A DNA stretch of 64,000 nucleotides, from assembly GCF_006861655.1 (NCBI RefSeq), contig NZ_SESI01000001.1:62001-126000 (forward strand), in the 5' to 3' direction. The stretch comes from Halonotius roseus (lineage in GTDB: Archaea; Halobacteriota; Halobacteria; Halobacteriales; Haloferacaceae). Below are positions 26,296-34,378 of this stretch, one piece after another (position 1 is the first letter of the stretch; each line of letters begins with the position of its first letter). A model generated the notes under the pieces. It did no database searches. It was not told the origin of the DNA and saw only the letters and a program-made list of their open reading frames with translations. The translations under genes and the position numbers were made by a program.

Positions 26296-26778
26296 TTAGC
26301 CGCCCGGTTGGACGGTCTGATTCGCTGCCGGAGCTTGCTGTTGTCGAAGCTGCTCAAACTGGTCGGGGCTGGTGATGCCAGCGACGATGTCGACGTTCAT
26401 GTAATCGAGAAGCGCGCCCTCCGACCCCGAGACGAGCAGCATCGGCGAGCCGCCCGGCGGTGTGAGCGAATCCTCAACGGTCAGCCCGAGTGATTCGGCC
26501 TCCGTGGTCGCACTCTCGACCAGCTCGTCGTTGAGCTCTGTTTGGAGTTCGGATAGCTGTTGGCTCGCCGCCTGTCGGGAGATGCTGCCGTTCTGGATTT
26601 CCTCTCCGAGCTGTTGGCTTTCGGCCTGCAGTTCGGCCTGTGCGTCCTCCGAGAGCCGGAGGAAGGCGGTGGCGCGTCGCTCCGAGCCGGGGGCCATACA
26701 GCCGGCGGCGGCCAACCCGAGGCCGACACCGCCGGCCGCGAGCAGTCGTCGTCTGCTAACCGATGGGGTTTCAGTCAT
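26296..26778 (-). CDS. Tat lipoprotein, small, Gln-rich helical
   Basis: 160 residues starting MTETPSVSRRRLLAAGGVGL, with twin arginines, a hydrophobic core and a lipobox-like AAGC. The mature part (about 30-85) is predicted as long amphipathic helices rich in Gln, Glu and Ser (LSEDAQAELQAESQQLGEEI), possibly a coiled coil. A second small domain follows (GGSPMLLVSGSEGALLDYMN). Function unknown. It lies 66 bp upstream of the DUF255 gene on the same strand. Confidence 0.75.
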   Translation of the reverse strand: MTETPSVSRRRLLAAGGVGLGLAAAGCMAPGSERRATAFLRLSEDAQAELQAESQQLGEEIQNGSISRQAASQQLSELQTELNDELVESATTEAESLGLTVEDSLTPPGGSPMLLVSGSEGALLDYMNVDIVAGITSPDQFEQLRQQQAPAANQTVQPGG

Positions 26779-26912
26779 ATCATCTCGCTACTGACACCAC
26801 ACATAAAACCACACTGATCGACTGTGCACCAATCGACTGCGCACGCCGAACCGGCACGGATGAATCCCGAGTATCCGATCTGATTTGTACGCCCGCCTGA
26901 GACAGCACAGAT

Positions 26913-27206
26913 ATGGAGCCGACCGAACAACCGCCCGACGATCCGGACGCCGCCAGCAACGCGTTGGCCGCCCACCTCACCGCCACCGCCGAGCGGCCGA
27001 TCCCGCCGGCGACCAACCGATGGCTGGGTGAAGCCGAGGCGGTAGCGCGGGATGCGGCCAGCGACGACATCGATCCAGCGACCAGACGACAGCGAGTCCA
27101 ACAGGTCGCCGCGCTGTTGGCCGAGGCCGAATCCACCGGCGACGACACCGCCGACGAGCACATCGCCAACGCTCGGGCCTGCTGTCAGGTGATTCTCGAC
27201 GGGTAG
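26913..27206 (+). CDS. Small conserved haloarchaeal protein, helical
   Basis: 97 residues starting MEPTEQPPDDPDAASNALAA. Almost entirely helical and Ala/Asp-rich, with a conserved-looking core TNRWLGEAEAVARDAASDDI and LLAEAESTGDDTADEHIANA. The length and the repeated HIANAR-like helix resemble haloarchaeal proteins of unknown role. Convergent with the next gene, 9 bp apart. Confidence 0.72.
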   Translation: MEPTEQPPDDPDAASNALAAHLTATAERPIPPATNRWLGEAEAVARDAASDDIDPATRRQRVQQVAALLAEAESTGDDTADEHIANARACCQVILDG

Positions 27207-27215
27207 CCCGCCGAG

Positions 27216-27977
27216 CTAGCCGGCCTGACCGCAGGCGTCGATGAGATCGAGAAGCGTCTCACGGGCCGCTGTCGGGTCGATCGTCTCGGCGACAGCGTCG
27301 ACAACGGCGGGCGGCCCGCTATCGGGTGGCCCCGCGGGGACGCCGCCGCCGGCAACGTGGTAGTCGCCAGCAGCCGCCCAGATACCGACCACCGCGGTGA
27401 TCGGCACCGCAAGCAGTGCGGTCGAGCGGTCGTCGTCGGTGGCAGCACCGGTGTCGGCATCGTCGCTGTCGATGTCGTCAGTGGCAACATCGATGTCGGC
27501 ATCGTCGCTGTCGATGTTGTCAGTGGCAACATCGATGTCGCCGTCGTCAGCAGCCGGGGGGTCGTTGTCGGCGTCGACCTGGATCGACCGTCGAACCAAC
27601 CCGCCGTAGGTGACGATCTGTCCAGTCGCCTCGCCGATCGATTGTTTTCGCCGATTTCGTTCGGCGACCTGCTCGATGCCGCGATCGGCGAGCCGATCGG
27701 TGAAGCCAGCGGCGGCCTTCCGTCGCACCAGCTGTGTCAGCATCGGGTTCGGGTCGCGCCGCGGCTCCAGCCGGATCCGACTCACAAAAAAGAACTGCCA
27801 GGGGTGATCGCAGCCGGTCTGGGCGCGGATTTGTTCGCGGGCCTCGGTCTCCTCGAAGACGACCGTATGCGTGTAGACGGTGACAATCGGCGTCGAAAAC
27901 GCCTTGTCGATGGTTGCGTCGGTCTCCCGCCAGCCGGCCAAGCGATCGCTCGGAACGGCCGGCCGGGGTACCTCCAT
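27216..27977 (-). CDS. Conserved haloarchaeal protein with acidic repeat insert
   Basis: 253 residues. Residues 1-150 are a conserved domain (FSTPIVTVYTHTVVFEETEA, then DHPWQFFFVSRIRLEPRRDP). Residues about 140-175 are an acidic tandem repeat, IDVATDNIDSDDAD. A hydrophobic stretch near 188-205 (ALLAVPITAVVGIWAAAGDY) and a helical end follow. No catalytic motif is recognised. The stop codon directly abuts no other gene, but the start is next to the transcription factor S stop (zero gap), so the two are probably co-transcribed, as is common in haloarchaea. Confidence 0.78.
   Translation of the reverse strand: MEVPRPAVPSDRLAGWRETDATIDKAFSTPIVTVYTHTVVFEETEAREQIRAQTGCDHPWQFFFVSRIRLEPRRDPNPMLTQLVRRKAAAGFTDRLADRGIEQVAERNRRKQSIGEATGQIVTYGGLVRRSIQVDADNDPPAADDGDIDVATDNIDSDDADIDVATDDIDSDDADTGAATDDDRSTALLAVPITAVVGIWAAAGDYHVAGGGVPAGPPDSGPPAVVDAVAETIDPTAARETLLDLIDACGQAG
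27451..27545 (-). repeat. 42-bp in-frame tandem repeat
   Basis: A 42-bp unit beginning at 27451 recurs at 27493 and partly at 27535, encoding 14-residue acidic units (DSDDADIDVATDNI). The copies differ at very few positions, so the expansion looks recent. Confidence 0.85.
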
Positions 27978-28298
27978 CTAGTGGTCGTCCTCGCGCCACT
28001 TGTGTTCGCACTCGGTACAGACGAAAAAGCGGGTCTCGCTCTCGTCGGCCGCCCGGATCTGCTGCATATACCAGTAGGCGCGGTCGTTGTCGCACTTCGG
28101 ACAGGCCGCCGTCGTCGTCGGCAGCCCCTTGTCCTCGGCGTCGCTGATGTCGACGATCTCGGTTTCCTCCTGGCCCTGCGTGGTCGTCATCGCAGCCTCC
28201 GCGGCCTCATCGCGCAGTTTCGTGAAGCCACAGGCACCACAGACCCATTCGTCGCCTTCGGTCTTCATCATCGAACCGCAGTCGTCACAGAACTCCAT
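27978..28298 (-). CDS. tfs: Transcription factor S (TFIIS-like cleavage factor)
   Basis: 106 residues, the usual archaeal TFS length. The N-terminal zinc ribbon has CDDC and CGAC pairs (residues 4-24). The C-terminal ribbon has CPKC and CTEC pairs, with the acidic hairpin RAADESETRF holding the Asp-Glu pair that enters the RNA polymerase active site. It stimulates transcript cleavage in backtracked polymerase. A TATTTAAATA promoter is about 29 nt upstream. Confidence 0.95.
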   Translation of the reverse strand: MEFCDDCGSMMKTEGDEWVCGACGFTKLRDEAAEAAMTTTQGQEETEIVDISDAEDKGLPTTTAACPKCDNDRAYWYMQQIRAADESETRFFVCTECEHKWREDDH

Positions 28299-28321
28299 TA
28301 GCGGGTCGAAGTCCGTTGTCG

Positions 28322-28332
28322 TATTTAAATAA
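28322..28332 (-). promoter_or_regulatory. TATA box of tfs
   Basis: TATTTAAATA, a palindromic TATA-like element, is centred about 29 nt before the tfs ATG at 28298. Confidence 0.6.
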
Positions 28333-28360
28333 CTGGGTTCAGGTGGGGCGGTGGGATAGC

Positions 28361-28618
28361 TCAGGCGTCGCCGTCGGATTGGCCGGGTTCGCCGACCGCT
28401 TCGATGGGAACGACGTTGTGCAACTCGGTCGTGAGGTCGGCCGCTGAGTCGAAGGTGTCAGGGCCGGTCTCGCCGATAAGCTCGCCGAGATCCGCCTCGC
28501 CGTCGGCCAGTATGAGCGTGGTATCGTCGAACGCCGCGGCGGCTGTCTCCCGGTCGACCGGGTACTCGATCTCGTTGAGGACGGACGTGACGCGGGCAAT
28601 TTTTATACGATCTGTCAT
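28361..28618 (-). CDS. DUF5789 family protein
   Basis: 85 residues starting MTDRIKIARVTSVLNEIEYP. The pattern, with VDRETAAAAFDDTTLILADG and DLGELIGETGPDTFDSAADL, is the haloarchaeal DUF5789 family, small acidic proteins of unknown function. It lies just upstream of tfs and in the same direction. Confidence 0.85.
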   Translation of the reverse strand: MTDRIKIARVTSVLNEIEYPVDRETAAAAFDDTTLILADGEADLGELIGETGPDTFDSAADLTTELHNVVPIEAVGEPGQSDGDA

Positions 28619-28726
28619 AGAATGTGGTTCGGTCTCAATGGGCTTAGTCGCTCCCATACATTCTGCGTTCGGAACACGACAGCCGAAACCCGGAACCAAG
28701 AAAGGGGCCGGCTCGAAAGTGGGGAT

Positions 28727-29242
28727 ATGAGCCTCACCGACGAGGAACTGGCCCGACTGGAGGATGTCGTCGAGCTCCAGCCGACAAAAAACAGCGAACT
28801 CCAGGATCGCTGGGGAGTCGACAGCGGCAGCGAGGTACACCAGTATCTCGAAGGCCACCTCAAAGACTACTACTACCGCGACGACGACAGCCTGATCCGG
28901 TCGACGCCGGAGGCCGTCGAGCTCACCGGCGTCGAGCCGGGGGTCGAACCGCCGGGCGAGGATGCCGATGCCGACGCGACGCCGGGATCGATCCGGCTCT
29001 CGCCGCTGGAGGCAAAGGTCTTTGAGACCGTTGCCGGCCCCGAGGAGCGATCGGAGAGCGTTGTCAGCGTGCTCAACGGGCTGCGGGATGCGTTCGATAT
29101 CGACCCAGATGTCGACGACGTTCGGGCGGCCCTCCAGCGACTGAAACGGATCGGCGTCGTCGAGGTACGCTACCGGGCGGTGCCGACGTTTCGCGCCTGT
29201 GTCGACCGCGATGAGGTGAGTGTCACGGTAACCGAGGAGTAA
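28727..29242 (+). CDS. DUF5797 family protein
   Basis: 171 residues from MSLTDEELARLEDVVELQPT; longer in-frame upstream starts are rejected. Two helix-turn-helix-like halves are visible: residues 5-50 (NSELQDRWGVDSGSEVHQYL) and 85-150 (RLSPLEAKVFETVAGPEERS, then ALQRLKRIGVVEVRYRAVPT), joined by a Pro/Asp-rich linker. This looks like a winged-helix DNA-binding protein of the DUF5797 family; targets unknown. Convergent with the DUF5787 gene, which ends 1 bp beyond its stop. Confidence 0.83.
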   Translation: MSLTDEELARLEDVVELQPTKNSELQDRWGVDSGSEVHQYLEGHLKDYYYRDDDSLIRSTPEAVELTGVEPGVEPPGEDADADATPGSIRLSPLEAKVFETVAGPEERSESVVSVLNGLRDAFDIDPDVDDVRAALQRLKRIGVVEVRYRAVPTFRACVDRDEVSVTVTEE

Positions 29243-29243
29243 G

Positions 29244-30242
29244 CTACCGATTGCGGTCGGCGCGGCGCGCCAACAGCTGTCGGATCCCCGCACCGGGGCC
29301 ACCCTCGATCGGCCACCCCTTCGTGCGCCAGGCCGGCGGCTCGGGCTCGAACGCCGAACATGACGCGCTGCACTCGGCGGTCGACTGCCGGCAGCCCTTG
29401 GCGGCACACCACGGCCCCAAGAGTCGCCCGTCGCGTCGAAGCTGAAAGTGTCGACAGTCGGGCCGCATCGTCGTCTGATAGTTCCGCCAGCCCCGGCCGT
29501 ACGCGCGCTCGGCGAGTTCGAGTTGGCGTGACGCCCGATACTCGCTGCTGTGTGTCGGGGTCAACGTGGTCGGATGCCAGGCGACGCTTGCCGCGTCGCC
29601 GTCGACACCACCGGTGAAATCCGTTGTGAGAATGCCAGCCTCTACTGGGAGTGCTTCGAGCAGCGCGGGCTCGACGGTCGCGTCGGTTTCGGCGGTGGCA
29701 ACCCACACCTCGTCGGCGAGGCCGACATCGACATCGTGGCTGAGCTGGTCAGCGAGTCGGTCGGCTGCCGAGGCGTCGAGATCGGGTTTGTTCTCGATGG
29801 CGATCAGCCGCTGGATCCAATCGGGATAAGGAGCAATGCGCTTGATCTCGATGCGGTTGCCCTCGCGGCGCGTCTCGACGATCCCGCGGTCGGCCGCGCG
29901 GTGGACGGCCTCGCGGACGTATCGCCACGGGTAGTCGGGTTCGGGCAGGGCATCGCGGTACCACACCCACTCGCTCGGTGCGTTGCGGACGACATGGAGG
30001 AGGTCGGAATCGAGTTCGTCGTCGCCGAAGGCAGCACGCGCGGCGAGGCCTTCGGGGTCACACTCGACGATAACGGTATCCCAGCGTCGCTGCTGGGTGC
30101 CGAGTTGTCGGGCGACGATATGGGTTGTGTCGTTGGTCGGTTGGGTGGTCGATTCCTCGTCGGTCGGCGGCCAGGCGAGTTCGGCCCATCGACAGACACA
30201 CAGCTCGTAGCGAAACTCAGAGTCGGCGGCGGGATGGGACAC
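29244..30242 (-). CDS. DUF5787 family protein, possible PD-(D/E)xK-type nuclease
   Basis: 332 residues. The N-terminal region (FRYELCVCRWAELAWPP) is followed by RWDTVIVECDPEGLAARAAF, a helical winged-helix-like stretch and IAIENKPDLDASAADRLADQ. The acidic residue, the E-x-K of IENK and the following Gln-containing helix resemble motifs II, III and IV of restriction-like nucleases; this is inference. The C-terminal 60 residues carry Cys-rich motifs (CRHFQLRRDGRLLGPWCAAK, then GCRQSTAECSASCSAFEP) suitable for metal binding. Conserved across haloarchaea. Confidence 0.8.
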   Translation of the reverse strand: MSHPAADSEFRYELCVCRWAELAWPPTDEESTTQPTNDTTHIVARQLGTQQRRWDTVIVECDPEGLAARAAFGDDELDSDLLHVVRNAPSEWVWYRDALPEPDYPWRYVREAVHRAADRGIVETRREGNRIEIKRIAPYPDWIQRLIAIENKPDLDASAADRLADQLSHDVDVGLADEVWVATAETDATVEPALLEALPVEAGILTTDFTGGVDGDAASVAWHPTTLTPTHSSEYRASRQLELAERAYGRGWRNYQTTMRPDCRHFQLRRDGRLLGPWCAAKGCRQSTAECSASCSAFEPEPPAWRTKGWPIEGGPGAGIRQLLARRADRNR

Positions 30243-30250
30243 GGCCCGGC

Positions 30251-30694
30251 TTAGATGTAGTCGCCCTCCTCTTCGAGGCGTTCATCGAGGAAGGCGTCGG
30301 CCTGTTCGAGGATCTCGCGTGGCCCATCCTGTGTGATCGTGTTGAGCGCCTGCTCGTAGTCGCGCCACTGGAGGTCGCGGTGCTCCGTCGAGATCTCCGC
30401 GCTCGCCTCGAATGAGTGGGCGATAAACAGGTGCACCGTTTTGTGGATCGTGTCGCCGCTGGCCTGAAACACGTAGTCGTAATCCTCACGAAAGCCGTTG
30501 ATGAGTCGAAACTCCTCGATGCCGGCCTCCTCCTCTACCTCTCGGATCGCGGTCTGCTGAAGCTCCTCATCTCCTTCGACCCCGCCTTTGGGGAACTCCC
30601 AGTCCCCCGGTCGGCTTTTAAGGAGCAAATACTCCCGGCAGCCACGGGTGTCGCGGAAGAGGATCGCCCCAGCACTGGTTGCCTCAACCGTCAT
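30251..30694 (-). CDS. NUDIX hydrolase, diadenosine tetraphosphatase-type
   Basis: 147 residues from MTVEATSAGAILFRDTRGCR. It contains the full NUDIX box GGVEGDEELQQTAIREVEEE plus AGI, with a WEFPKGG lead-in, and matches archaeal/animal bis(5'-nucleosyl)-tetraphosphatases in length and in the DYDYVFQASGDTIHKTVHLF substrate-face region. It would hydrolyse dinucleoside polyphosphates or NDP-linked compounds with Mg2+. It is upstream of the DUF5787 gene on the same strand, 8 bp apart, so probably one transcript. Confidence 0.9.
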   Translation of the reverse strand: MTVEATSAGAILFRDTRGCREYLLLKSRPGDWEFPKGGVEGDEELQQTAIREVEEEAGIEEFRLINGFREDYDYVFQASGDTIHKTVHLFIAHSFEASAEISTEHRDLQWRDYEQALNTITQDGPREILEQADAFLDERLEEEGDYI

Positions 30695-30878
30695 TGGCGG
30701 GACTAATGATGGCCCACCGTAAGAGGGTATCGGAGGCGGCGGTGCCGGGATCGATCCATCGTGGGGTGTCCACACCACCGCCAGCCTCCATCGCCGAACG
30801 CTGTGTCCCGGGTGAGAGGACACCTCACGCCGGAACGCTGTAGACGGGCTTTTGGTGCTTGCCGCCCCAGCGGTGGGT

Positions 30879-31205
30879 ATGACCTTCGTCACCAAGCTCA
30901 CCTTCCAATCCGGGGATCGGGCCGTCCTGACCGAGACGGTCGACGAGCTGAAGGAGCTCGTCGAACGCAAGGGCGGGCAGTGTAAGGGGCCGCATACCTC
31001 GCCGGAAAATCGGCTCAGCGTCCCGCAGTATCAGACGCTCCAACCCGGCGACAGCTTTGAGCACTGGAGCTACAGCGTCTACGAACGACGGCTCGACATC
31101 CACGGTGCCGAACACATCGCCAACGAGATCGGCCACATGGAGTTTCCCGACTCGATTCACGTCGAGATCGAAGTCGAACAGCAACAGCCGCTCGGCGGCA
31201 ACTAG
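30879..31205 (+). CDS. uS10-like ribosomal protein paralogue
   Basis: 108 residues starting MTFVTKLTFQSGDRAVLTET. The ferredoxin-like fold and length match the uS10/mL48 family: GHMEFPDSIHVEIEVEQQQP forms the last strand. The central region, HTSPENRLSVPQYQ, follows the uS10 nucleic-acid loop pattern. The genuine S10 gene in haloarchaea sits beside EF-1alpha, which is absent here, so this is a paralogue of unknown role. Confidence 0.82.
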   Translation: MTFVTKLTFQSGDRAVLTETVDELKELVERKGGQCKGPHTSPENRLSVPQYQTLQPGDSFEHWSYSVYERRLDIHGAEHIANEIGHMEFPDSIHVEIEVEQQQPLGGN

Positions 31206-31281
31206 TTCGGCTCGGAGTCCGGGCGAGACGTATCGATCAACTGGAAAAAGATTCACTGTGCAGAGCCCGGTAGGGGCTCGT

Positions 31282-31578
31282 ATGATGGAGCCGCCGTCCG
31301 ATGAAGGCCCCTTTGAGTTCGATCCGACGCTCGTCGATCTGGCCGATGAGCTAGCCGAGAGGTTCATCCTCGAAGAGATCGATCCGACACTGCTGGATAG
31401 CCTTGATGAGGAGTATCTTGAGCTGTTGGCACAGCAGTCGCCGGAAAACCTCCACATGGATGTTCCGGAGCCGGTGTTGGCCGCGGCGATACAGGTGGCT
31501 GCGATGATCTCCGGCCGGATGGAGGCCGCCAAAACCCGGAACATGGGTCGACCGTCGCGGATCCCCTACTCACAGTAG
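31282..31578 (+). CDS. Small conserved haloarchaeal protein, acidic helical
   Basis: 98 residues; either of the first two Met codons may be used. The sequence is acidic and helical (VDLADELAERFILEEIDPTL, then DEEYLELLAQQSPENLHMDV), ending in a basic tail AAKTRNMGRPSRIPYSQ. I recognise no family. It stands alone between the uS10-like gene and the amidohydrolase. Confidence 0.7.
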   Translation: MMEPPSDEGPFEFDPTLVDLADELAERFILEEIDPTLLDSLDEEYLELLAQQSPENLHMDVPEPVLAAAIQVAAMISGRMEAAKTRNMGRPSRIPYSQ

Positions 31579-31641
31579 CGGCCTTCGACGATACTGACCA
31601 CGGTCGCCGCATTTTATTTTCATTGCCAGCCTCTCTCCGGT

Positions 31642-32925
31642 ATGCCCGAAACCAATCTCGCCGACACCTACCGCGATCTCCGCCGCGAGCTCCACCGCCA
31701 CCCCGAGCCGGCGTGGTGTGAGTTCTACACGACAGCCCGGCTGATCGACGAACTCGAACAGCGAGAGGTCGACGAACTCCGCTATGGCCCCGAGATCCAT
31801 GGCGACGCCAGACGCAACATTCCTGACACCGCGACGCTCAGCGAATGGCGCGAGCGGGCCCGCGAGGCGGGCGCACCCGACGCCGTCCTCGACCATATCG
31901 GCGAGGGCTACACCGGCGTGGTCGCCGTCGTCAACCGCGGCGAGGGGCCAACCGTCGCGCTCCGCGTCGACATCGACGCCCTGCCGATCACCGAAGCCGA
32001 CGGCGACGACCACCATCCCGCGGCCGCGGGCTTTCGCTCAACAACCGAGGGCTACATGCACGCCTGCGGCCACGACGCTCACGCAACGATCGGCCTCGGT
32101 GTGCTCGATCGGGTGCTCGACGGCGAGTTTGCGGGCACATTCAAGCTCATCTTCCAGCCCGCCGAGGAGACGATCGCGGGCGGGCAATCCATCGCCGAAT
32201 CGGGCGTCGTTGACGACGTTGACTCCTTTCTCGCGCTCCACATCGGCCTCGATCACCCTTCCGGCGAGGTCGTCGCCGGCATCGACGAGTTTCTGGCTGT
32301 GCGGCAGTTCGAGGCGACGTTCGAGGGCGAGTCGGCGCATGCCGGCGCGCGACCCGAGGACGGCGACAACGCGGTGCAGGCGATGGCCGCTGCGGTGCAG
32401 AACCTCTACGGGATCCCGCGCAACTCAGCGGGCGGCACCCGCGTCAACGCCGGCCGCGTCGGCGGCGGCACCGCGAGCAACATCGTCCCCGAGGAGGCGT
32501 TTATCGACGGCGAGGTTCGCGGCGAGACGACACACCTGATGGAGTACATGTGGAAGCGCGCCGAGCGCGTCCTCAGCGGCGCGGCAACGATGCACAGCTG
32601 CGAGGTCGACATCGAGCGACTGGGCGACGCACCGAGTGCCCACAGCGACGCCGTCCTCGTCGATATCGTCGACCGCGTCGCTCGCCGAACGGCTGGCGTC
32701 GAGAGCGTCGTCGACCACGACAGCCTCGGCGGCAGCGAGGATGCGACCTACCTGATGCAACGCGTCCAACAACGGGGCGGCCTGGCGGCCTACGTCGGCG
32801 TCGGCACCAACCATCCCGGCGGCCATCACACGCCAACGTTCGATGTTGACGAGCGCGATATCGCCGTCGGCATCGATCTCATTGCCGGCGTTGTCGCCGA
32901 TCTCGCCGCTGACGAGAGCGAATAG
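31642..32925 (+). CDS. M20D family amidohydrolase / aminoacylase
   Basis: 427 residues. The metal-binding motif MHACGHDAHATIGLG has C142 and H144, and GPTVALRVDIDALPITE precedes it. FQPAEETIAGGQSIAESGVV contains the catalytic Glu pair. The ESAHAGARPEDGDNAVQA dimerisation domain follows, and GTNHPGGHHTP provides the last His. The family removes acyl groups from N-acyl amino acids or p-aminobenzoyl-glutamate. An insertion at about 45-85 is longer than in hippuricases and matches AbgA-like members; the substrate is not known. Confidence 0.9.
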   Translation: MPETNLADTYRDLRRELHRHPEPAWCEFYTTARLIDELEQREVDELRYGPEIHGDARRNIPDTATLSEWRERAREAGAPDAVLDHIGEGYTGVVAVVNRGEGPTVALRVDIDALPITEADGDDHHPAAAGFRSTTEGYMHACGHDAHATIGLGVLDRVLDGEFAGTFKLIFQPAEETIAGGQSIAESGVVDDVDSFLALHIGLDHPSGEVVAGIDEFLAVRQFEATFEGESAHAGARPEDGDNAVQAMAAAVQNLYGIPRNSAGGTRVNAGRVGGGTASNIVPEEAFIDGEVRGETTHLMEYMWKRAERVLSGAATMHSCEVDIERLGDAPSAHSDAVLVDIVDRVARRTAGVESVVDHDSLGGSEDATYLMQRVQQRGGLAAYVGVGTNHPGGHHTPTFDVDERDIAVGIDLIAGVVADLAADESE

Positions 32926-32935
32926 CTACCGCCCG

Positions 32936-34222
32936 CTACCCGCCGAGGACGCCGAAGCCGAACGATTCCAGCCCGAGCACCGGCCCCCACAGGAAGTGGA
33001 GCGCGACGCCGATGATGAGCGCGGGGATCGTCGTGTAGATGCTGGCGATGATGGCGGCCTTCTTGTCGATGGCGATCAGTGGGAACAGCGCGTCGCCGTC
33101 CTGGCTGATGGCGTTGGCGACCAGCGCGGAAAACGGGATCCCGCCTTGGGCGTAGGCTCCCGCCAACACGATCTGGGGGCCACAGCCCGGGATCAACCCC
33201 AGTAGCGCGCCGCCGACCGGCGCGAGAACGCCCGCGGCGGCCGCGATGGCGGCGATATCGAGTTCAAACAGCGCGACGGGGTACTCGTAGGCGAGGTAGG
33301 CGACAAGCACCCAGACCGTGACGAAACTGGTCTCCATGGCAGCGTGTTGAAACGTGCTGTAGAGGCTCGCAAACGACTCCCGGGCGCGGCCGACCTGTCC
33401 CTCACCGATGTAGTGTCGGCCGACGAGATAGAGGTAAAACGACAGCGTTGTGCCCGCGATCCCAAAGATCGTGAACAGCCCGGCGAAGTCCAGACCGAGC
33501 GTCAGCGGCACCTCCGGCGCGCCCCGGGCGAGATAGGTGATCCCCAACCCGAGCGCAAAGACCGCCGCGATCCACCACAGCCCGTGGGCCGCGTGGCTCA
33601 ACGGCGTCAACACCGCAGACTGCCGGTCGGGGCCGGACTCATGGGTGTGGCCCGGCGTCTCGCCGTCGTACTCGTGGGCCGGGTTCGAGCTTCGACCGAT
33701 GACGCTGGCAGCGGTGCCGCCGTCGGTCGCTGTCGGCTGGATCCGGCTCACCGCGCGGTCGATCCGGCCGACACCCATCCCGAAGCGGTCGATAGCGTAC
33801 CCCGACAGGATCGCCGCGCCGAACGCCATCGCGTAGGCATAGAGGGCGGCTTCCGGGGCGAGCGCGAGGATGACGAACGCCGAGTCGCCAGCGGTGGCGA
33901 TCAGCGTCGCCACAACAGTGCCAAAGCTCACCGTGCCGCGGATGTACAGCGGCATCATCACGATCGCACCGCCACAGCCCGGTGTCAGCCCCATCGCCGC
34001 GCCGACGAGCGGCTGATATTTGCGATTGGCCTCCAACCGCTCGACGAGCGCGCCCTTCGTTTTGTACTGGACGTAGCTGAACGCGAGGACGGTGACGGCG
34101 ACGAACGCGCTGACCTGGACGTAGCCGTCTCTGACCGAGGCGATAAAGATCTCGGCTACCATCCCCGACAACAGCCCATCGGCACTCAGTACCGCACCTC
34201 CCGTCAGCAACGGAGATGCCAT
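32936..34222 (-). CDS. Putative manganese transporter (DUF2899-like membrane protein)
   Basis: 428 residues. Two homologous halves of about five transmembrane helices each carry the paired signatures MGLTPGCGGAIVMMPLYIRG (near 75-95) and LLGLIPGCGPQIVLAGAYAQ (near 340). A His/Asp-rich cytoplasmic loop sits at about 195-215 (DGETPGHTHESGPDRQS), a possible metal-binding loop. This family is annotated as a putative manganese transporter. Support here comes from the DtxR-like palindrome upstream (34266-34285). A good Shine-Dalgarno GGAGGTG precedes the start. Confidence 0.82.
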   Translation of the reverse strand: MASPLLTGGAVLSADGLLSGMVAEIFIASVRDGYVQVSAFVAVTVLAFSYVQYKTKGALVERLEANRKYQPLVGAAMGLTPGCGGAIVMMPLYIRGTVSFGTVVATLIATAGDSAFVILALAPEAALYAYAMAFGAAILSGYAIDRFGMGVGRIDRAVSRIQPTATDGGTAASVIGRSSNPAHEYDGETPGHTHESGPDRQSAVLTPLSHAAHGLWWIAAVFALGLGITYLARGAPEVPLTLGLDFAGLFTIFGIAGTTLSFYLYLVGRHYIGEGQVGRARESFASLYSTFQHAAMETSFVTVWVLVAYLAYEYPVALFELDIAAIAAAAGVLAPVGGALLGLIPGCGPQIVLAGAYAQGGIPFSALVANAISQDGDALFPLIAIDKKAAIIASIYTTIPALIIGVALHFLWGPVLGLESFGFGVLGG

Positions 34223-34265
34223 CGACCCACCTCCGGTGGCGCGCTGAAGACCGCGACATCATGGA

Positions 34266-34285
34266 TTAGACTCATCTAAACCTAA
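34266..34285 (-). promoter_or_regulatory. DtxR/SirR-type operator upstream of the manganese transporter
   Basis: TTAGA-CTCA-TCTAA is a perfect 5-bp inverted repeat, followed by ACCTAA. This matches the TTAG...CTAA half-sites of DtxR/IdeR-family metal repressors. It lies 44-63 bp upstream of the transporter ATG. A TATA-like TTATAT sits at about 34304-34309, so the operator would overlap the transcription start and block it. Motif-based only; no repressor gene is in the window. Confidence 0.6.
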
Positions 34286-34378
34286 GTTTCGCCAAGAGCA
34301 ATATAACGGTTTCGGCGGCGGCTCGAAACTGTTCGCCTGTTGGGATCGGCGACGATGGTGACAGCACAGGCTGGTGAT

